A stretch of 64,000 nt of DNA from NCBI RefSeq assembly GCF_001269655.1, contig NZ_LHVE01000007.1, positions 620,001 to 684,000 on the forward strand. The letters run 5' to 3'. The position numbers were made by a program, and so were the translations under genes. The DNA is from Pseudomonas thivervalensis. Its GTDB lineage: Bacteria; Pseudomonadota; Gammaproteobacteria; Pseudomonadales; Pseudomonadaceae. How positions within the stretch are numbered: position 1 is the stretch's first letter; the number at the start of each line of letters is the position of its first letter. Positions 1 through 8,200 of the stretch are shown here, piece after piece. A model generated the notes under the pieces. That model was not told the origin of the DNA. It ran no database searches and saw only the letters and a program-made list of their open reading frames with translations.

Positions 1-1250
1 GCGGCAGCGGCACCGCACATGCGTCCCTGGCAGCGGCCCATGCCGACCCGACAATGGGCCTTGACCCGATTGATCTCCCAATGGCCTTCGCCCACCACGC
101 GGCGGATGTCGCCAGCGCTGACTTCTTCGCAGCGGCAGATCATCAAGTTGTCGGCCGCGTCGGTGGCCCATGTTTCAGGAAAGACAAACGCACGCTCCAG
201 GCCTTCGCGGAACCGGCCGATGCGTTCAAGGGCTTGCTCCAGGTGCGTGCAACGTTGCGGGTCGGTCGCGTAGCCGAGGTCTTCGAGCAAGGCCAGGGCC
301 GCCCGTTCACCGGCCATTTCCGCCGCGTCGGCGCCCATGATGCCGGCGCCGTCACCGGCCAGGTAGATTTCTGGCACGCTGCTGCGCCCGGCGCGGTCCC
401 GTTGGGGCAGCCAGGCGCGATTGAGCGCGTTCCAGGCAAATTCGCAGCCCAACAGATCGGCCAATTGGGTTTCGCTGCGCAAGCCATGGGCGAAGGCCAC
501 TGCGTCACAGTCGAGGGTGTGCGCGCCGCTTGCGTTGCGCCAGTGCAGCGACTGTACCCGGCGTTCCCCGTCGAGACGCGTCAGATTCGCGCCTTGATGC
601 ACGGCGATGCCGCGGGCCGTCAGCCAGGCGCGGTAATAGAGGCCTTTGGCGAGGGTGGCCGGTTGTGCCAGCAGGCCGGGCAGGGCACGGACCTGGGCGC
701 TGAAGGGCGAACTGTCGAGGACCGCGACCACATTGGCGCCGGCCCGGGCGTATTGATAGGCCACCAGATACAGCAAGGGACCGCTGCCGGCGAAGACCAC
801 TCGTTCGCCGATGGCGCAACCCTGGAACTTCAGGGCAATCTGCGCCGCGCCCAGGCTGTACACCCCGGGCAGGGTCCATCCCGGTACGGGCAGGACGCGG
901 TCGGTGGCGCCGGTTGCGACGATCAGGCTGGCGTACTCGAGGCGGTCGGCACGGCCTTCATGCAGGGTATCGAGCAGACCGGCCTCGGCGTTCCACACCA
1001 GGGTGTCGGGGCGGTAGTCGAGCTGTGCGCGCAATGCGTCGAGCGTCTGGTGGATGGCGTTGGCCTTGTGCGCTTCGAAGCCATAGAGCTTGCTCGGCGA
1101 GCGCTTGAAATGGGCCGGTTGGCGCCGGTAGATCTGCCCGCCACCGCGGGCGGCTTCGTCCAGCAGGATTGGATACAAACCGTGGGCGACCAGAGTCTGC
1201 GCGGCACGGATACCGGCGGGGCCGGCGCCGATGATGGCTATCGGTTTCAT
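1..1250 (-). CDS. FAD-dependent oxidoreductase with C-terminal BFD-type [2Fe-2S] domain, partial
   Basis: The gene runs off the left edge; about 416 N-terminal residues are visible. The protein begins MKPIAIIGAGPAG, so a Rossmann GxGxxG dinucleotide site lies at residues 8-13; a second glycine-rich site (VVFAGSGPLLYLVA) lies mid-protein, the usual double-dinucleotide fold. Near the edge is a cysteine cluster (CRCEEV, then HCRVGMGRCQGRMCG) typical of the BFD-like [2Fe-2S] domain. This matches the alpha/HcnB-like subunit of heteromeric flavin dehydrogenases (hydrogen cyanide synthase HcnB, opine oxidase OoxA, D-hydroxyproline dehydrogenase). It is the last visible gene of an operon with a small [2Fe-2S] subunit and an ABC importer. 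A DAO-type FAD subunit (HcnC-like) and a binding protein would be expected beyond the edge. Substrate is unknown; an imported amine or opine is an inference. Confidence 0.85.
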   Translation of the reverse strand, partial: MKPIAIIGAGPAGIRAAQTLVAHGLYPILLDEAARGGGQIYRRQPAHFKRSPSKLYGFEAHKANAIHQTLDALRAQLDYRPDTLVWNAEAGLLDTLHEGRADRLEYASLIVATGATDRVLPVPGWTLPGVYSLGAAQIALKFQGCAIGERVVFAGSGPLLYLVAYQYARAGANVVAVLDSSPFSAQVRALPGLLAQPATLAKGLYYRAWLTARGIAVHQGANLTRLDGERRVQSLHWRNASGAHTLDCDAVAFAHGLRSETQLADLLGCEFAWNALNRAWLPQRDRAGRSSVPEIYLAGDGAGIMGADAAEMAGERAALALLEDLGYATDPQRCTHLEQALERIGRFREGLERAFVFPETWATDAADNLMICRCEEVSAGDIRRVVGEGHWEINRVKAHCRVGMGRCQGRMCGAAA

Positions 1251-1300
1251 CGCCACCTCATTGGCCGGGCCGGGGGATTTGTGCTGCGGTCGAGGCCGTC

Positions 1301-1455
1301 ATCGCGAGCCTGCTCGCGATGAGGCCGTGCCAGTCGACATTGTGGCTGCCTGACCCACCGCGATCGCGAGCAGGCTCGCTCCCACATTGAGTCGGTTGTG
1401 GAGGCTGGTTTTGTGCACGCCGCAGTCCCCCTGTGGGAGCGAGCCTGCTCGCGAT
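1301..1455. repeat. Type-1 REP cluster (three units)
   Basis: Three copies of the palindromic core GAGCCTGCTC lie at 1301-1320, 1360-1385 (inverted) and 1433-1455, each within a GTGGGAGCGAGCCTGCTCGCGAT-like REP unit or its truncated form. Two form an inverted REPIN-like pair and the third is a singlet. They fill the gap between the two oxidoreductase subunit genes of one operon. Confidence 0.85.
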
Positions 1456-1478
1456 GAGGCCGCGTCTGTCGACAATGT

Positions 1479-1769
1479 TCATACCTGGCGCCCCGGTTCG
1501 CGGCTGATGTGTTGTCCGGCTTCGAGCAACGTCGAGCAAGCGCGGACGCGGCGGCCGTCGCCCAGGCGCACCCAGCAGTCCTGGCAGGCGCCCATCAGGC
1601 AGAAGCCGGCCCGGGGCTCGGCGCTGAAGTCACTGCCGCGCAGGTGTTCGCTGCAGGTCAGCACGGCGGTCAGCAGCGTGTCGCCCAGCAGGCCGGTGGC
1701 AGGCTGGCCGTCGAGGATATAGTCCAGGGCCGGGCGGTCGCCTTCGGCCAGTCGTTTCAGCAGTGCCAT
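1479..1769 (-). CDS. Small (2Fe-2S)-binding dehydrogenase subunit, HcnA-like
   Basis: A 96-residue protein whose cysteines C57-x4-C62-x2-C65-x12-C78 match the plant-ferredoxin-like [2Fe-2S] motif of HcnA, OoxX and the gamma subunit of D-hydroxyproline dehydrogenase. Such subunits carry electrons from the flavin subunits toward the respiratory chain. It starts 7 bases after the second permease stop codon, so it is probably cotranscribed with the ABC importer, and it precedes the HcnB-like FAD subunit. The stand-alone [2Fe-2S] subunit plus BFD-domain subunit architecture is clear; the substrate is not. Confidence 0.85.
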   Translation of the reverse strand: MALLKRLAEGDRPALDYILDGQPATGLLGDTLLTAVLTCSEHLRGSDFSAEPRAGFCLMGACQDCWVRLGDGRRVRACSTLLEAGQHISREPGRQV

Positions 1770-1776
1770 GACGCCC

Positions 1777-2571
1777 TCATTGTTTACCTACCAGGACCCG
1801 ATCCAGGCCATAGACCCGGTCGAGCAGAATCATGGTCAGCGCGGTGAGCCCGATGACCAGCGCCGACACCGCCGCCATCATCGGGTCGATGGATTCGGTG
1901 GCGTATACGTACATGCGCACCGGCAAGGTTTGCGTGGCTGGCGAGGTGACAAAGATCGACAGCGTGACCTCATCGAAACTGTTGATGAACGCCAGCAGCC
2001 AGCCCCCGGCCACCCCCGGCAGGATCATCGGCAAGGTGATTTGCCGAAACAGCGTGAAGCGCCCGGCGCCCAACGATTGCGCGGCCTGTTCGGCGCTGCG
2101 GTCCAGGCCGATGGCCGAGGCCAGCACCAGGCGCAGCACATAGGGGGTGATCACCAGCACATGGGCGAAGATCAGCCAGGCAAAACTGCCGTTCACGCCC
2201 ATCAGCGCAAACAAGCGCAGCAACGCCACCCCCAGCACCAGGTGCGGAATGATGATCGGCGACAGGAACAGGCCGTTGAAGAAATCCCGCCCCGGGAACT
2301 CGAGCCGGGTGATCGCCAGGGCCGCCGGCACCGCAATCAGCGTCGCCAGCGAGGCCGCGCAGAACGCCAGGACCAGGCTGTTGTAGAACGCGTCGACAAA
2401 GTCCGCGCGCTCGAACACCGCGCGGAACCAGCGCAGGGAAAAGTCGGTGGTCGGCAGGCTCAGGGTGTTTTCCGGGGTGAAGGCGACGAGGCAGACCACC
2501 ACCAGCGGCGCCAGCATGAAGACTACGACCAGGGCATGAAATAACAGCGCGAAAGGACCGTTTCTGGACAC
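1777..2571 (-). CDS. ABC transporter permease, PotC-like
   Basis: A 264-residue inner-membrane protein with about six hydrophobic segments and a BPD_transp_1 domain. The EAA loop that contacts the ATPase is visible (EQAAQSLGAGRFTLFRQITL...LPG). It belongs to the PotC/YdcV side of polyamine/opine-type importers. It follows the PotB-like permease by only 6 bases and precedes the [2Fe-2S] subunit. The pairing suggests import of a cationic amine, opine or related compound that the adjacent flavoenzyme oxidises; this is inference from context. Confidence 0.9.
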   Translation of the reverse strand: MSRNGPFALLFHALVVVFMLAPLVVVCLVAFTPENTLSLPTTDFSLRWFRAVFERADFVDAFYNSLVLAFCAASLATLIAVPAALAITRLEFPGRDFFNGLFLSPIIIPHLVLGVALLRLFALMGVNGSFAWLIFAHVLVITPYVLRLVLASAIGLDRSAEQAAQSLGAGRFTLFRQITLPMILPGVAGGWLLAFINSFDEVTLSIFVTSPATQTLPVRMYVYATESIDPMMAAVSALVIGLTALTMILLDRVYGLDRVLVGKQ

Positions 2572-2577
2572 GACGAA

Positions 2578-3447
2578 TTATCCCAATGAGTTCTTGTAGC
2601 GGCCTTCGATCATCCGGTTCCACGACAGCATGATCAGCAGGTTGAGCAGCAGCAGTGCCACGGCAATGGCCGCGCCCATTGGCCAGTTCAGCTCCGACAG
2701 GTACTGGTCGTAGATCAGCGTGGCGACCATCTTCAAGCGCCGCCCGCCGAGCAGGCCCGGAATGGCGAAGGAACTGGCGGCGAGGCCGAACACGATCAGC
2801 GTGCCGGACAGCACGCCGGGCATGATCTGCGGCAGTACCACCTTGCGGATCACCGTGAACTGGCTCGCCCCCAGGGACAGCGCGGCCTGCTCGGCGGCGG
2901 GGTCGAGTTTCTGCAGTGAGGTCCAGACCGGAATGATCATGAATGGCAACATCACATGGACCAGGGCGATGACCACGGCGAACGGCGTGTAGAGCAGCTT
3001 CATCGGCGCACCGCCGAAGGCTTGCAGGGCCTGGTTGACCAGACCGTCGGCACCGAGCAAGAGGCTCCAGCCGAACGCTCGCACCACCACTGAAATCAGC
3101 AACGGCGTGAGAATCAGGATCAGGAAAATCGAGCGCCACGGCGCGCCCATGCGGCTGAGGATGTACGCTTCGGGTACGCCGATCAGCACGCACAGGAGGG
3201 TGGTCAGGGCGCTGATCCAGAGGGTGCGCAAGAAGATTTCGTAGAAGTACGGATCGCCCAACAGGCTGGTGTAGTGCTCGAAGGTGTAGGCGTCGCCGTT
3301 GATGCCCGAACTGTAGTCGAAGACGTTGAACGACAGCACCACGGTCAAGCCCAGGGGAATGACCAGCAAGCCCAGGTACAAGGCCAGTGCCGGCGCGGAC
3401 ATCAGGTAGCCTTGCCGACCTCGGCGCATCGCATCGATCAGCGTCAT
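2578..3447 (-). CDS. ABC transporter permease, PotB-like
   Basis: A 289-residue inner-membrane permease with an N-terminal cytoplasmic tail, a first transmembrane segment near residues 17-40, a large periplasmic loop, and the EAA motif (EQAALSLGASQFTVIRKVVL) characteristic of binding-protein-dependent permeases. It is the PotB/YdcU-type partner of the next gene. Its ATG overlaps the TGA of the ATPase gene (ATGA), implying translational coupling. The transport substrate cannot be read from the sequence; the family usually handles spermidine, putrescine, opines or gamma-aminobutyrate-like compounds. Confidence 0.9.
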   Translation of the reverse strand: MTLIDAMRRGRQGYLMSAPALALYLGLLVIPLGLTVVLSFNVFDYSSGINGDAYTFEHYTSLLGDPYFYEIFLRTLWISALTTLLCVLIGVPEAYILSRMGAPWRSIFLILILTPLLISVVVRAFGWSLLLGADGLVNQALQAFGGAPMKLLYTPFAVVIALVHVMLPFMIIPVWTSLQKLDPAAEQAALSLGASQFTVIRKVVLPQIMPGVLSGTLIVFGLAASSFAIPGLLGGRRLKMVATLIYDQYLSELNWPMGAAIAVALLLLNLLIMLSWNRMIEGRYKNSLG

Positions 3448-4469
3448 GCCGGCACCTCGTCCGCGCTCAGTACCCGCAGCAGCGCCGGTTCCCAGTCCAG
3501 GCTCACCGCCGTGCCTTCGACCAAGGGCGCCGAGCCATCGTTGCGGCGCACCACGCAGAGTTCACCCAGGCTGGTCGAGACGCCGTAAAGCCATTGGCTG
3601 CCGAGAAAGAAGCGGCTGACGAGGGTGCCTTGCAGTCGCCCTGTGCCGGCTTCGCACAGGTCGATTTTTTCCGGGCGCAAACTCAGGGTCAGCTCGCCGT
3701 CGGCCTGGCTGCAGACTTGAACGACGCCCGCACTGTCGCGTCTGCCGGGCAGCAGGTTGGCTTTGCCGACGAAGCCGGAAATGAACTCAGTGCGCGGGTG
3801 CTCGTAAAGGGTATACGGCGCGTCGATCTGGGTGATGCGCCCGGCCTGCATCACCACCACCCGGTCACTGATCGACAGGGCTTCGGATTGGTCGTGGGTC
3901 ACCATCAGCGTGGTGATCCCGACTTCGCGCTGGATGCGGCGGATTTCGTATTGCATCTCTTCGCGCAAGTTGGCGTCGAGGTTGGACAGCGGCTCGTCGA
4001 GCAACAGCACCGGCGGTTCGATCACCAGCGCCCGGGCCAGTGCCACGCGTTGGCGCTGGCCGCCCGAGAGTTCTCGCGGGTAGCGGTCGGCGTGGCGGTC
4101 CAGGCGCACCAACTTCAACACCCGGTCCACCCGTTGTTGCAGTTCGGCGTTGGCCACTTTGCGCATGCGCAGGCCGAAGGCGACGTTGTCCTTGACGGTC
4201 ATGTGGGGAAACAGCGCGTAGCTCTGGAACACCACCCCCAGGCCACGGCTGGCGGGCTTGGCGTGGGTGATGTCGCGACCGTCCAGCAGGATGCGCCCGC
4301 TGCTGACTTCGACGAAGCCGGCAATCATCTGCAAAGTCGTGGTCTTGCCGCAGCCGGAAGGCCCCAGCAGCGAGACGAACTCGCCTTTTTCCACCGACAG
4401 ATGGGTGGCGACCACGGCGTCGATGTCGCCGTAACGTTTGCCAAGTCCTTCAAGTTGCACAAAAGCCAT
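3444..4469 (-). CDS. ABC transporter ATP-binding protein, PotA-like
   Basis: A 341-residue ATPase. Walker A GPSGCGKT lies at residues 36-43, the LSGGQ signature at 134-138 and Walker B LLLDEP at 155-160; the C-terminal third resembles the TOBE domain of PotA/UgpC-type importers. The start was chosen at 4469 (MAFVQLEGLGKRYGD) because GGTGGAGCG lies about 8 bases upstream and homologues begin there; the frame is open further upstream to 4685 but that extension looks non-coding. It is the first gene of the minus-strand operon, divergent from the IclR-type regulator. Confidence 0.93.
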   Translation of the reverse strand: MAFVQLEGLGKRYGDIDAVVATHLSVEKGEFVSLLGPSGCGKTTTLQMIAGFVEVSSGRILLDGRDITHAKPASRGLGVVFQSYALFPHMTVKDNVAFGLRMRKVANAELQQRVDRVLKLVRLDRHADRYPRELSGGQRQRVALARALVIEPPVLLLDEPLSNLDANLREEMQYEIRRIQREVGITTLMVTHDQSEALSISDRVVVMQAGRITQIDAPYTLYEHPRTEFISGFVGKANLLPGRRDSAGVVQVCSQADGELTLSLRPEKIDLCEAGTGRLQGTLVSRFFLGSQWLYGVSTSLGELCVVRRNDGSAPLVEGTAVSLDWEPALLRVLSADEVPA

Positions 4470-4653
4470 CGCTGCGCTCCACCTGGGATTGTTATGCGTC
4501 GCCGCAAGGCGCGCTTTTTTTGTATGGGCAGATACGAAAGGGTGTTGCTGGGGTGCGTTGGCGCTCGACTTCAAGTCGGCTGCCGCTGTTGTTCGAATCG
4601 CCCCTGTATGGACGAAGAGTAGGACGAAGAATAGGATGGGCTCAATGGAGTAT

Positions 4654-4693
4654 TTCACTGAAGCGAAGACTATTTTCACTTTCATTCAGTGAA
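4654..4693. promoter_or_regulatory. Inverted repeat in the IclR/ABC divergent promoter region
   Basis: TTCACTGAA (4654-4662) and TTCAGTGAA (4685-4693) form a perfect 9-base inverted repeat with a 22-base spacer. A third TTCACT (4675-4680) pairs with the same right arm at closer spacing. The region is AT-rich between a divergent regulator and its likely target operon, so it is a reasonable IclR-family operator. No experimental motif is known to me for this regulator. Confidence 0.5.
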
Positions 4694-4716
4694 TAAATTT
4701 AATAATGAGAAACTGA

Positions 4717-5553
4717 ATGAATAATTCCACTAATCGGAATAGTGACAAAGGCGAAGTTGGTGTCGGTGCGGTCTCCCGGTTGTTTGCCGTGTTGCGCAGC
4801 CTGGGCGATACCGTCGAAGGCGGCGAGCGGGTGACGCAATTGGCCCAGCGCATCGGCCTGTCCCAACCCACCACGCATCGCTTGCTGCGCAGCCTGATGG
4901 ACGAGGGCATGGTCGAGCAGGATGCACGCAGCAAACGTTATCGCCTGAGCCTGGAGTTCTTCGCCCTGGCGGCCCGCGCTGGCAACACCGGCAACCTGCG
5001 TGAACTGGTGCGTCCGGCCATGCTGCGGTTGTCGGCGTCCCTGGGGGACTCGCTGTTTTTACTGGCCCGCAGTGGTTTCGATGCCATCTGCCTGGACCGC
5101 AGCGAGGGGCCGTTTCCGATCCGCACGTTCACCGGCGACATCGGTGGCCGCGTGGCGTTGGGCGTGGGGCAGGGCAGCCTGGCGATCCTGGCGTTCCTGC
5201 CGGAAGAGGAGCGCGACACGGTGATTCAATACAACCTGCCGCGGCTCAAGGACTTCCATTTGTACGACGAAGTTTTCCTGCGCACGGAAGTGGAGAACGT
5301 GCGCACGCTGGGCTACGCCGGACGCAATACTGGCGTATTGCAGGGCATGGCCGGGGTGGCCGTGCCGATCCTCGACCGTGACGGCCGGGCCGTGGCCGCC
5401 TTGAGCGTGGCCACTGTGAGCGACCGCCTGGGGCCTGATCGTCTGCCGACGGTGGTGGACATGCTCAAGCGCGAAGCGGCCCTGATCGGGCCGCGGATCA
5501 ACCCGTTCGACCCGTTGCTGCGCAGGCCTTCGCAGGTGTTTGGACAGGGGTGA
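4717..5553 (+). CDS. IclR-family transcriptional regulator
   Basis: A 278-residue regulator. The N-terminal winged helix (AVSRLFAVLRSLGD...LAQRIGLSQPTTHRLLRSLMDEGMV) spans roughly residues 17-75 and the C-terminal IclR effector domain (GAF-like fold; ..GYAGRNTGVLQGMAGVAVPILD..) roughly 90-260. It is transcribed away from the ABC importer/flavin dehydrogenase operon and probably regulates it in response to the imported substrate. The intergenic inverted repeats at 4654-4693 are candidate binding sites. Confidence 0.92.
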   Translation: MNNSTNRNSDKGEVGVGAVSRLFAVLRSLGDTVEGGERVTQLAQRIGLSQPTTHRLLRSLMDEGMVEQDARSKRYRLSLEFFALAARAGNTGNLRELVRPAMLRLSASLGDSLFLLARSGFDAICLDRSEGPFPIRTFTGDIGGRVALGVGQGSLAILAFLPEEERDTVIQYNLPRLKDFHLYDEVFLRTEVENVRTLGYAGRNTGVLQGMAGVAVPILDRDGRAVAALSVATVSDRLGPDRLPTVVDMLKREAALIGPRINPFDPLLRRPSQVFGQG

Positions 5554-5583
5554 GCACGCTCTCAAGAGCAACTGATGTTCCCT

Positions 5584-5669
5584 GTGGGAGCGAGCCTGCT
5601 CGCGATAGCGGTGTGACAGTGACTTCATCTCTAACTGAACTACGCCATCGCGAGCAGGCTCGCTCCCAC
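5584..5669. repeat. Type-1 REPIN
   Basis: Two inverted GTGGGAGCGAGCCTGCTCGCGAT units face each other around a short spacer, forming a compact REPIN between convergent iclR and the anti-sigma gene. Such elements are non-autonomous and mobilised by RAYT transposases; no RAYT gene is in this window. Confidence 0.9.
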
Positions 5670-5693
5670 AGAGATTTTTCACAGGGTAGGGGG

Positions 5694-6446
5694 TCAGAAG
5701 TTCAGGGTCTGCTTGAGCCGCTGCGTCGTCGGTGTATCACTCGGTATGACCATCGCATAGTTGTAGCCCGGCCCGGACCAGTACTCGGCTTGCAGTTCGC
5801 CATCGCGACGACTGCCTCGTGGCAGCAGGAAGTTTTTCGGGCCGGGTGGACGCACATAGAAGCTGATTTTCTGACCGCTCGGGTCCTGATAGACCACCAT
5901 CGCCGCCGCGCCTTGTTCGGTGCTGAGCAAGCGCCCGCTCACCGGCTTGAATCCGGCGCTGGACAGGTCGGGCAGCCGGTCGGCCTGGGTGAAGTAGCGG
6001 TCGAGCCAATCTTGCATGTGTTGCTCGTCGCCAGTCTGGTAATCGGCTGGGAGGATGCCCTGCTGGGCAATCAACCGGTACGCCTGCAGGGCATCGGCCA
6101 TGGGGGCGGCGGCACTGAGCAGGGTCATTTGTCGCGCCTGCCAGCCACCGAAGCCTCCCACGCTGATGGCCAGCAGCAACACCGCGGCGCTCGCCAGATG
6201 GCGGCGGGAGCGATGTTTCAGGCGCTGGCGAATCATGGCTGGGTCGAGGTCCGGGTTGGATGGCTGCTGCATGGCTCCGCTCAGGGCCGTGCGCAGGTGT
6301 TGCGCGTCCTGTTGCCAGGCCCGGACCCGGGCGGCGACTTCAGGCTGGTTGGCCAGGTAGGTCTCGACCAGGCGGCGGTCGGCCTCGCTCAGTTGGCGAT
6401 CGACGTAGGCGTGCAGGTCGCTGTCGCTGGGGGGCATGCTGATCAT
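5694..6446 (-). CDS. Anti-sigma factor (transmembrane)
   Basis: A 250-residue protein. Residues 1-80 resemble the cytoplasmic anti-sigma domain of RsiW/ChrR-like factors (MISMPPSDSDLHAYVDRQLSEADRR...). A single transmembrane segment (ASAAVLLLAISVGGFGGW) lies near residues 88-105, and the remainder is periplasmic. It begins at ATG 6446 overlapping the sigma-factor TGA (ATGA), the usual coupling of an ECF sigma gene and its antagonist; a second ATG lies three codons later. It is expected to hold the upstream sigma factor inactive until a redox or envelope signal releases it. Confidence 0.88.
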   Translation of the reverse strand: MISMPPSDSDLHAYVDRQLSEADRRLVETYLANQPEVAARVRAWQQDAQHLRTALSGAMQQPSNPDLDPAMIRQRLKHRSRRHLASAAVLLLAISVGGFGGWQARQMTLLSAAAPMADALQAYRLIAQQGILPADYQTGDEQHMQDWLDRYFTQADRLPDLSSAGFKPVSGRLLSTEQGAAAMVVYQDPSGQKISFYVRPPGPKNFLLPRGSRRDGELQAEYWSGPGYNYAMVIPSDTPTTQRLKQTLNF

Positions 6447-6949
6447 TTGAGTATCCGCAGGGTGGGGCGGGTGATTTCGCCCTCGCTGAGTTGGCGCAGG
6501 GCCTGGCGGGCACGGGACAGGCGGGACATCACCGTGCCGGTCGGCACACCGAGGATGTCGGCGACTTGCTGGTAGCTCAAGCCTTCCACCGACACCCAGA
6601 GCAACAGCGCCCGCTGTTCCGTCGTGAGCTGATCGAAGGCTAGCAGGGACGATTGCGCGATCACGCTGCGCTCGGCCGAAGGCTGGGCATCGTCGCGGCC
6701 GGTGAAAAACTCCAGCATGCGCGCATAACGCCGGGAACGACGATGGCCGTCGAGAAACTGCCGGTACAGGATCGAAAACAGCCAGGCCCGCAGGTCGCCG
6801 TCCGGGCGCTTGTCGTTCCATTTCGACAACGCCCGTTCCAGGCACATCTGCACCAGGTCGTCGGCGTTGCTCGGGTTGCGCGTCAGCGACACGGCAAAAC
6901 GCCGTAGCCTGGGGATGAGTTCGCGCAACTGTTCGTCGAGTGCGTTCAT
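6443..6949 (-). CDS. ECF-type RNA polymerase sigma factor
   Basis: A 168-residue sigma-70 family protein (MNALDEQLRELIPRLRRFA...). Region 2 (NADDLVQMCLERALSKW...LRAWLFSILYRQFLDGHR) and region 4 (LSYQQVADILGVPTGTVMSRLSRAR) are both clear, with no region 1 or 3, as in ECF factors. An in-frame ATG at 6976 would add nine residues, but a promoter-like GGAAT-N16-CGTCT on the same strand ends at 6993, leaving almost no leader, so 6949 is preferred. It is probably autoregulated, and the divergent peroxidase/cytochrome operon carries the same promoter motif. Confidence 0.9.
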   Translation of the reverse strand: MNALDEQLRELIPRLRRFAVSLTRNPSNADDLVQMCLERALSKWNDKRPDGDLRAWLFSILYRQFLDGHRRSRRYARMLEFFTGRDDAQPSAERSVIAQSSLLAFDQLTTEQRALLLWVSVEGLSYQQVADILGVPTGTVMSRLSRARQALRQLSEGEITRPTLRILK

Positions 6950-6992
6950 GAACGTGTGGCTTCTGTGGGCAGTCATTGCGCCGGGACTGGAA

Positions 6993-7018
6993 AGACGCCC
7001 CGCGAACGAGATTATTCC
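6993..7018 (-). promoter_or_regulatory. ECF promoter for the sigma/anti-sigma operon
   Basis: On the minus strand GGAAT (7018-7014) is followed after exactly 16 bases by CGTCT (6997-6993). The identical arrangement occurs on the plus strand 34 bases further right. Matched motifs in a divergent ECF regulon are the expected signature of autoregulation. Confidence 0.7.
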
Positions 7019-7046
7019 AGTGCAGGAAAAATAAATACGAGGCGTG

Positions 7047-7072
7047 GGAATAAACCTGGCGGGCCTTCGTCT
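7047..7072 (+). promoter_or_regulatory. ECF promoter for the peroxidase/cytochrome operon
   Basis: GGAAT (7047-7051) is followed after 16 bases by CGTCT (7068-7072), the same -35/-10 pair and spacing found on the opposite strand upstream of the sigma gene. It lies about 46 bases before the peroxidase ATG. Confidence 0.7.
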
Positions 7073-7117
7073 GACGGGTCCTTTTCAACGAATGGCCTCG
7101 CGCCCTGGAGCTTTCTC

Positions 7118-8200
7118 ATGGTTGATCCTTCACCCTCGTCGAGCCGGCCGCCCTTGAGTGCCGCCGCCCTGACACTGCGCCTGAGCGGCATCGCCGTGAT
7201 TGTTGCCGCGCTGGCCGGAGCGTTTGCCTACGTCAATGGCAGCCTCGACCCCGAGCGTCTGACACCCCAGGCATTGGTCAATGTCCTGGAAAAAAACAAC
7301 GGCGTTCACCCGGGCTTTCGACGCAACCACTCAAAAGGTGTCTGCGTCGCGGGCTATTTCCAAAGCACGGGCGAGGCCAGCGCTTATTCCAGCGCCCAGG
7401 TGTTCTCACTGCCGCAAACGCCGGTGGTCGGGCGTTTCGCCTTGCCCAGTGGCAACCCCTATGCACCGGACGGCAGTGTGCCGATTCGCAGCCTGGCGCT
7501 GCGCTTTACCCAGGCCAACGGCCAACAATGGCGCACCGGCATGAACAGCATGCCGGTGTTTCCGGTGGGCACGGTCGAAGCGTTCTACCAATTCCAGCAA
7601 GCCCAATCGCCGGACCCCGCCACTGGAAAGCCGAATCCCACGGCCGTGCCGGCATTCTTTGCCGCGCATCCCGAAGCGGTGCCGTTCCTGCAATGGATCA
7701 AGACCGCCAAACCGTCGGCCAGCTATGCCACCGAAACCTACAACGGCATCAACGCGTTCTACCTGGTCAACCCCGCCGGGCAGCGCCAGGCTGTGCGCTG
7801 GGGCGTGGTGCCGCTGAGCCAGGACGCCGCCGATGCGACGCCGCCCCAGGGCACCGACTTCCTTGAGCAAGACTTGGTGAAGCGCCTCGCCGCCGGGCCG
7901 TTGCGTTGGCAATTGAACATCACGCTGGCCAACCCGGGTGACCCGGTGAACGACGCCAGCAAGGCCTGGCCCGCTGACCGCAAGGTGCTCAATGCCGGAA
8001 CGCTGGTGCTGGAGCGCACCCAGGCGCAGGACAACGGCGAGTGCCGCGACATCAACTATGACCCGCTGATCCTGCCCCAAGGGATAGAAGGATCTGACGA
8101 TCCGCTGTTGGTCGCGCGTTCTGCCGCCTACGCCAGTTCCTACCTGCGCCGTACCAGCGAAGTGAACCAACTTCCCGCCAAACAGGAGTCCCGCCCATGA
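7118..8200 (+). CDS. Catalase-family (SrpA-type) heme peroxidase
   Basis: A 360-residue member of the catalase-related peroxidase family, shorter than true catalases (about 480 residues). A membrane anchor or uncleaved signal (LSGIAVIVAALAGAFAY) lies near residues 22-39, so the enzyme is probably periplasmic. The distal heme histidine is in RRNHSKGVCVAGYF (H71). The start at 7118 has GGAG about 9 bases upstream. It overlaps the next gene by ATGA and is preceded by an ECF-type promoter. With the cytochrome b561 it probably forms a periplasmic peroxide-handling system fed from the quinone pool; that electron route is inferred. Confidence 0.88.
   Translation: MVDPSPSSSRPPLSAAALTLRLSGIAVIVAALAGAFAYVNGSLDPERLTPQALVNVLEKNNGVHPGFRRNHSKGVCVAGYFQSTGEASAYSSAQVFSLPQTPVVGRFALPSGNPYAPDGSVPIRSLALRFTQANGQQWRTGMNSMPVFPVGTVEAFYQFQQAQSPDPATGKPNPTAVPAFFAAHPEAVPFLQWIKTAKPSASYATETYNGINAFYLVNPAGQRQAVRWGVVPLSQDAADATPPQGTDFLEQDLVKRLAAGPLRWQLNITLANPGDPVNDASKAWPADRKVLNAGTLVLERTQAQDNGECRDINYDPLILPQGIEGSDDPLLVARSAAYASSYLRRTSEVNQLPAKQESRP

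Noticed and set aside
54..1322. Long plus-strand open frame across the left end
   Set aside because: It is antisense to the FAD oxidoreductase, whose Rossmann and cysteine motifs are clear on the minus strand.
1301..1455. Regularly repeated palindromes here and in many gaps as a CRISPR array
   Set aside because: Units are REP palindromes in inverted pairs with variable spacing, not direct repeats with unique spacers, and no cas genes are present.
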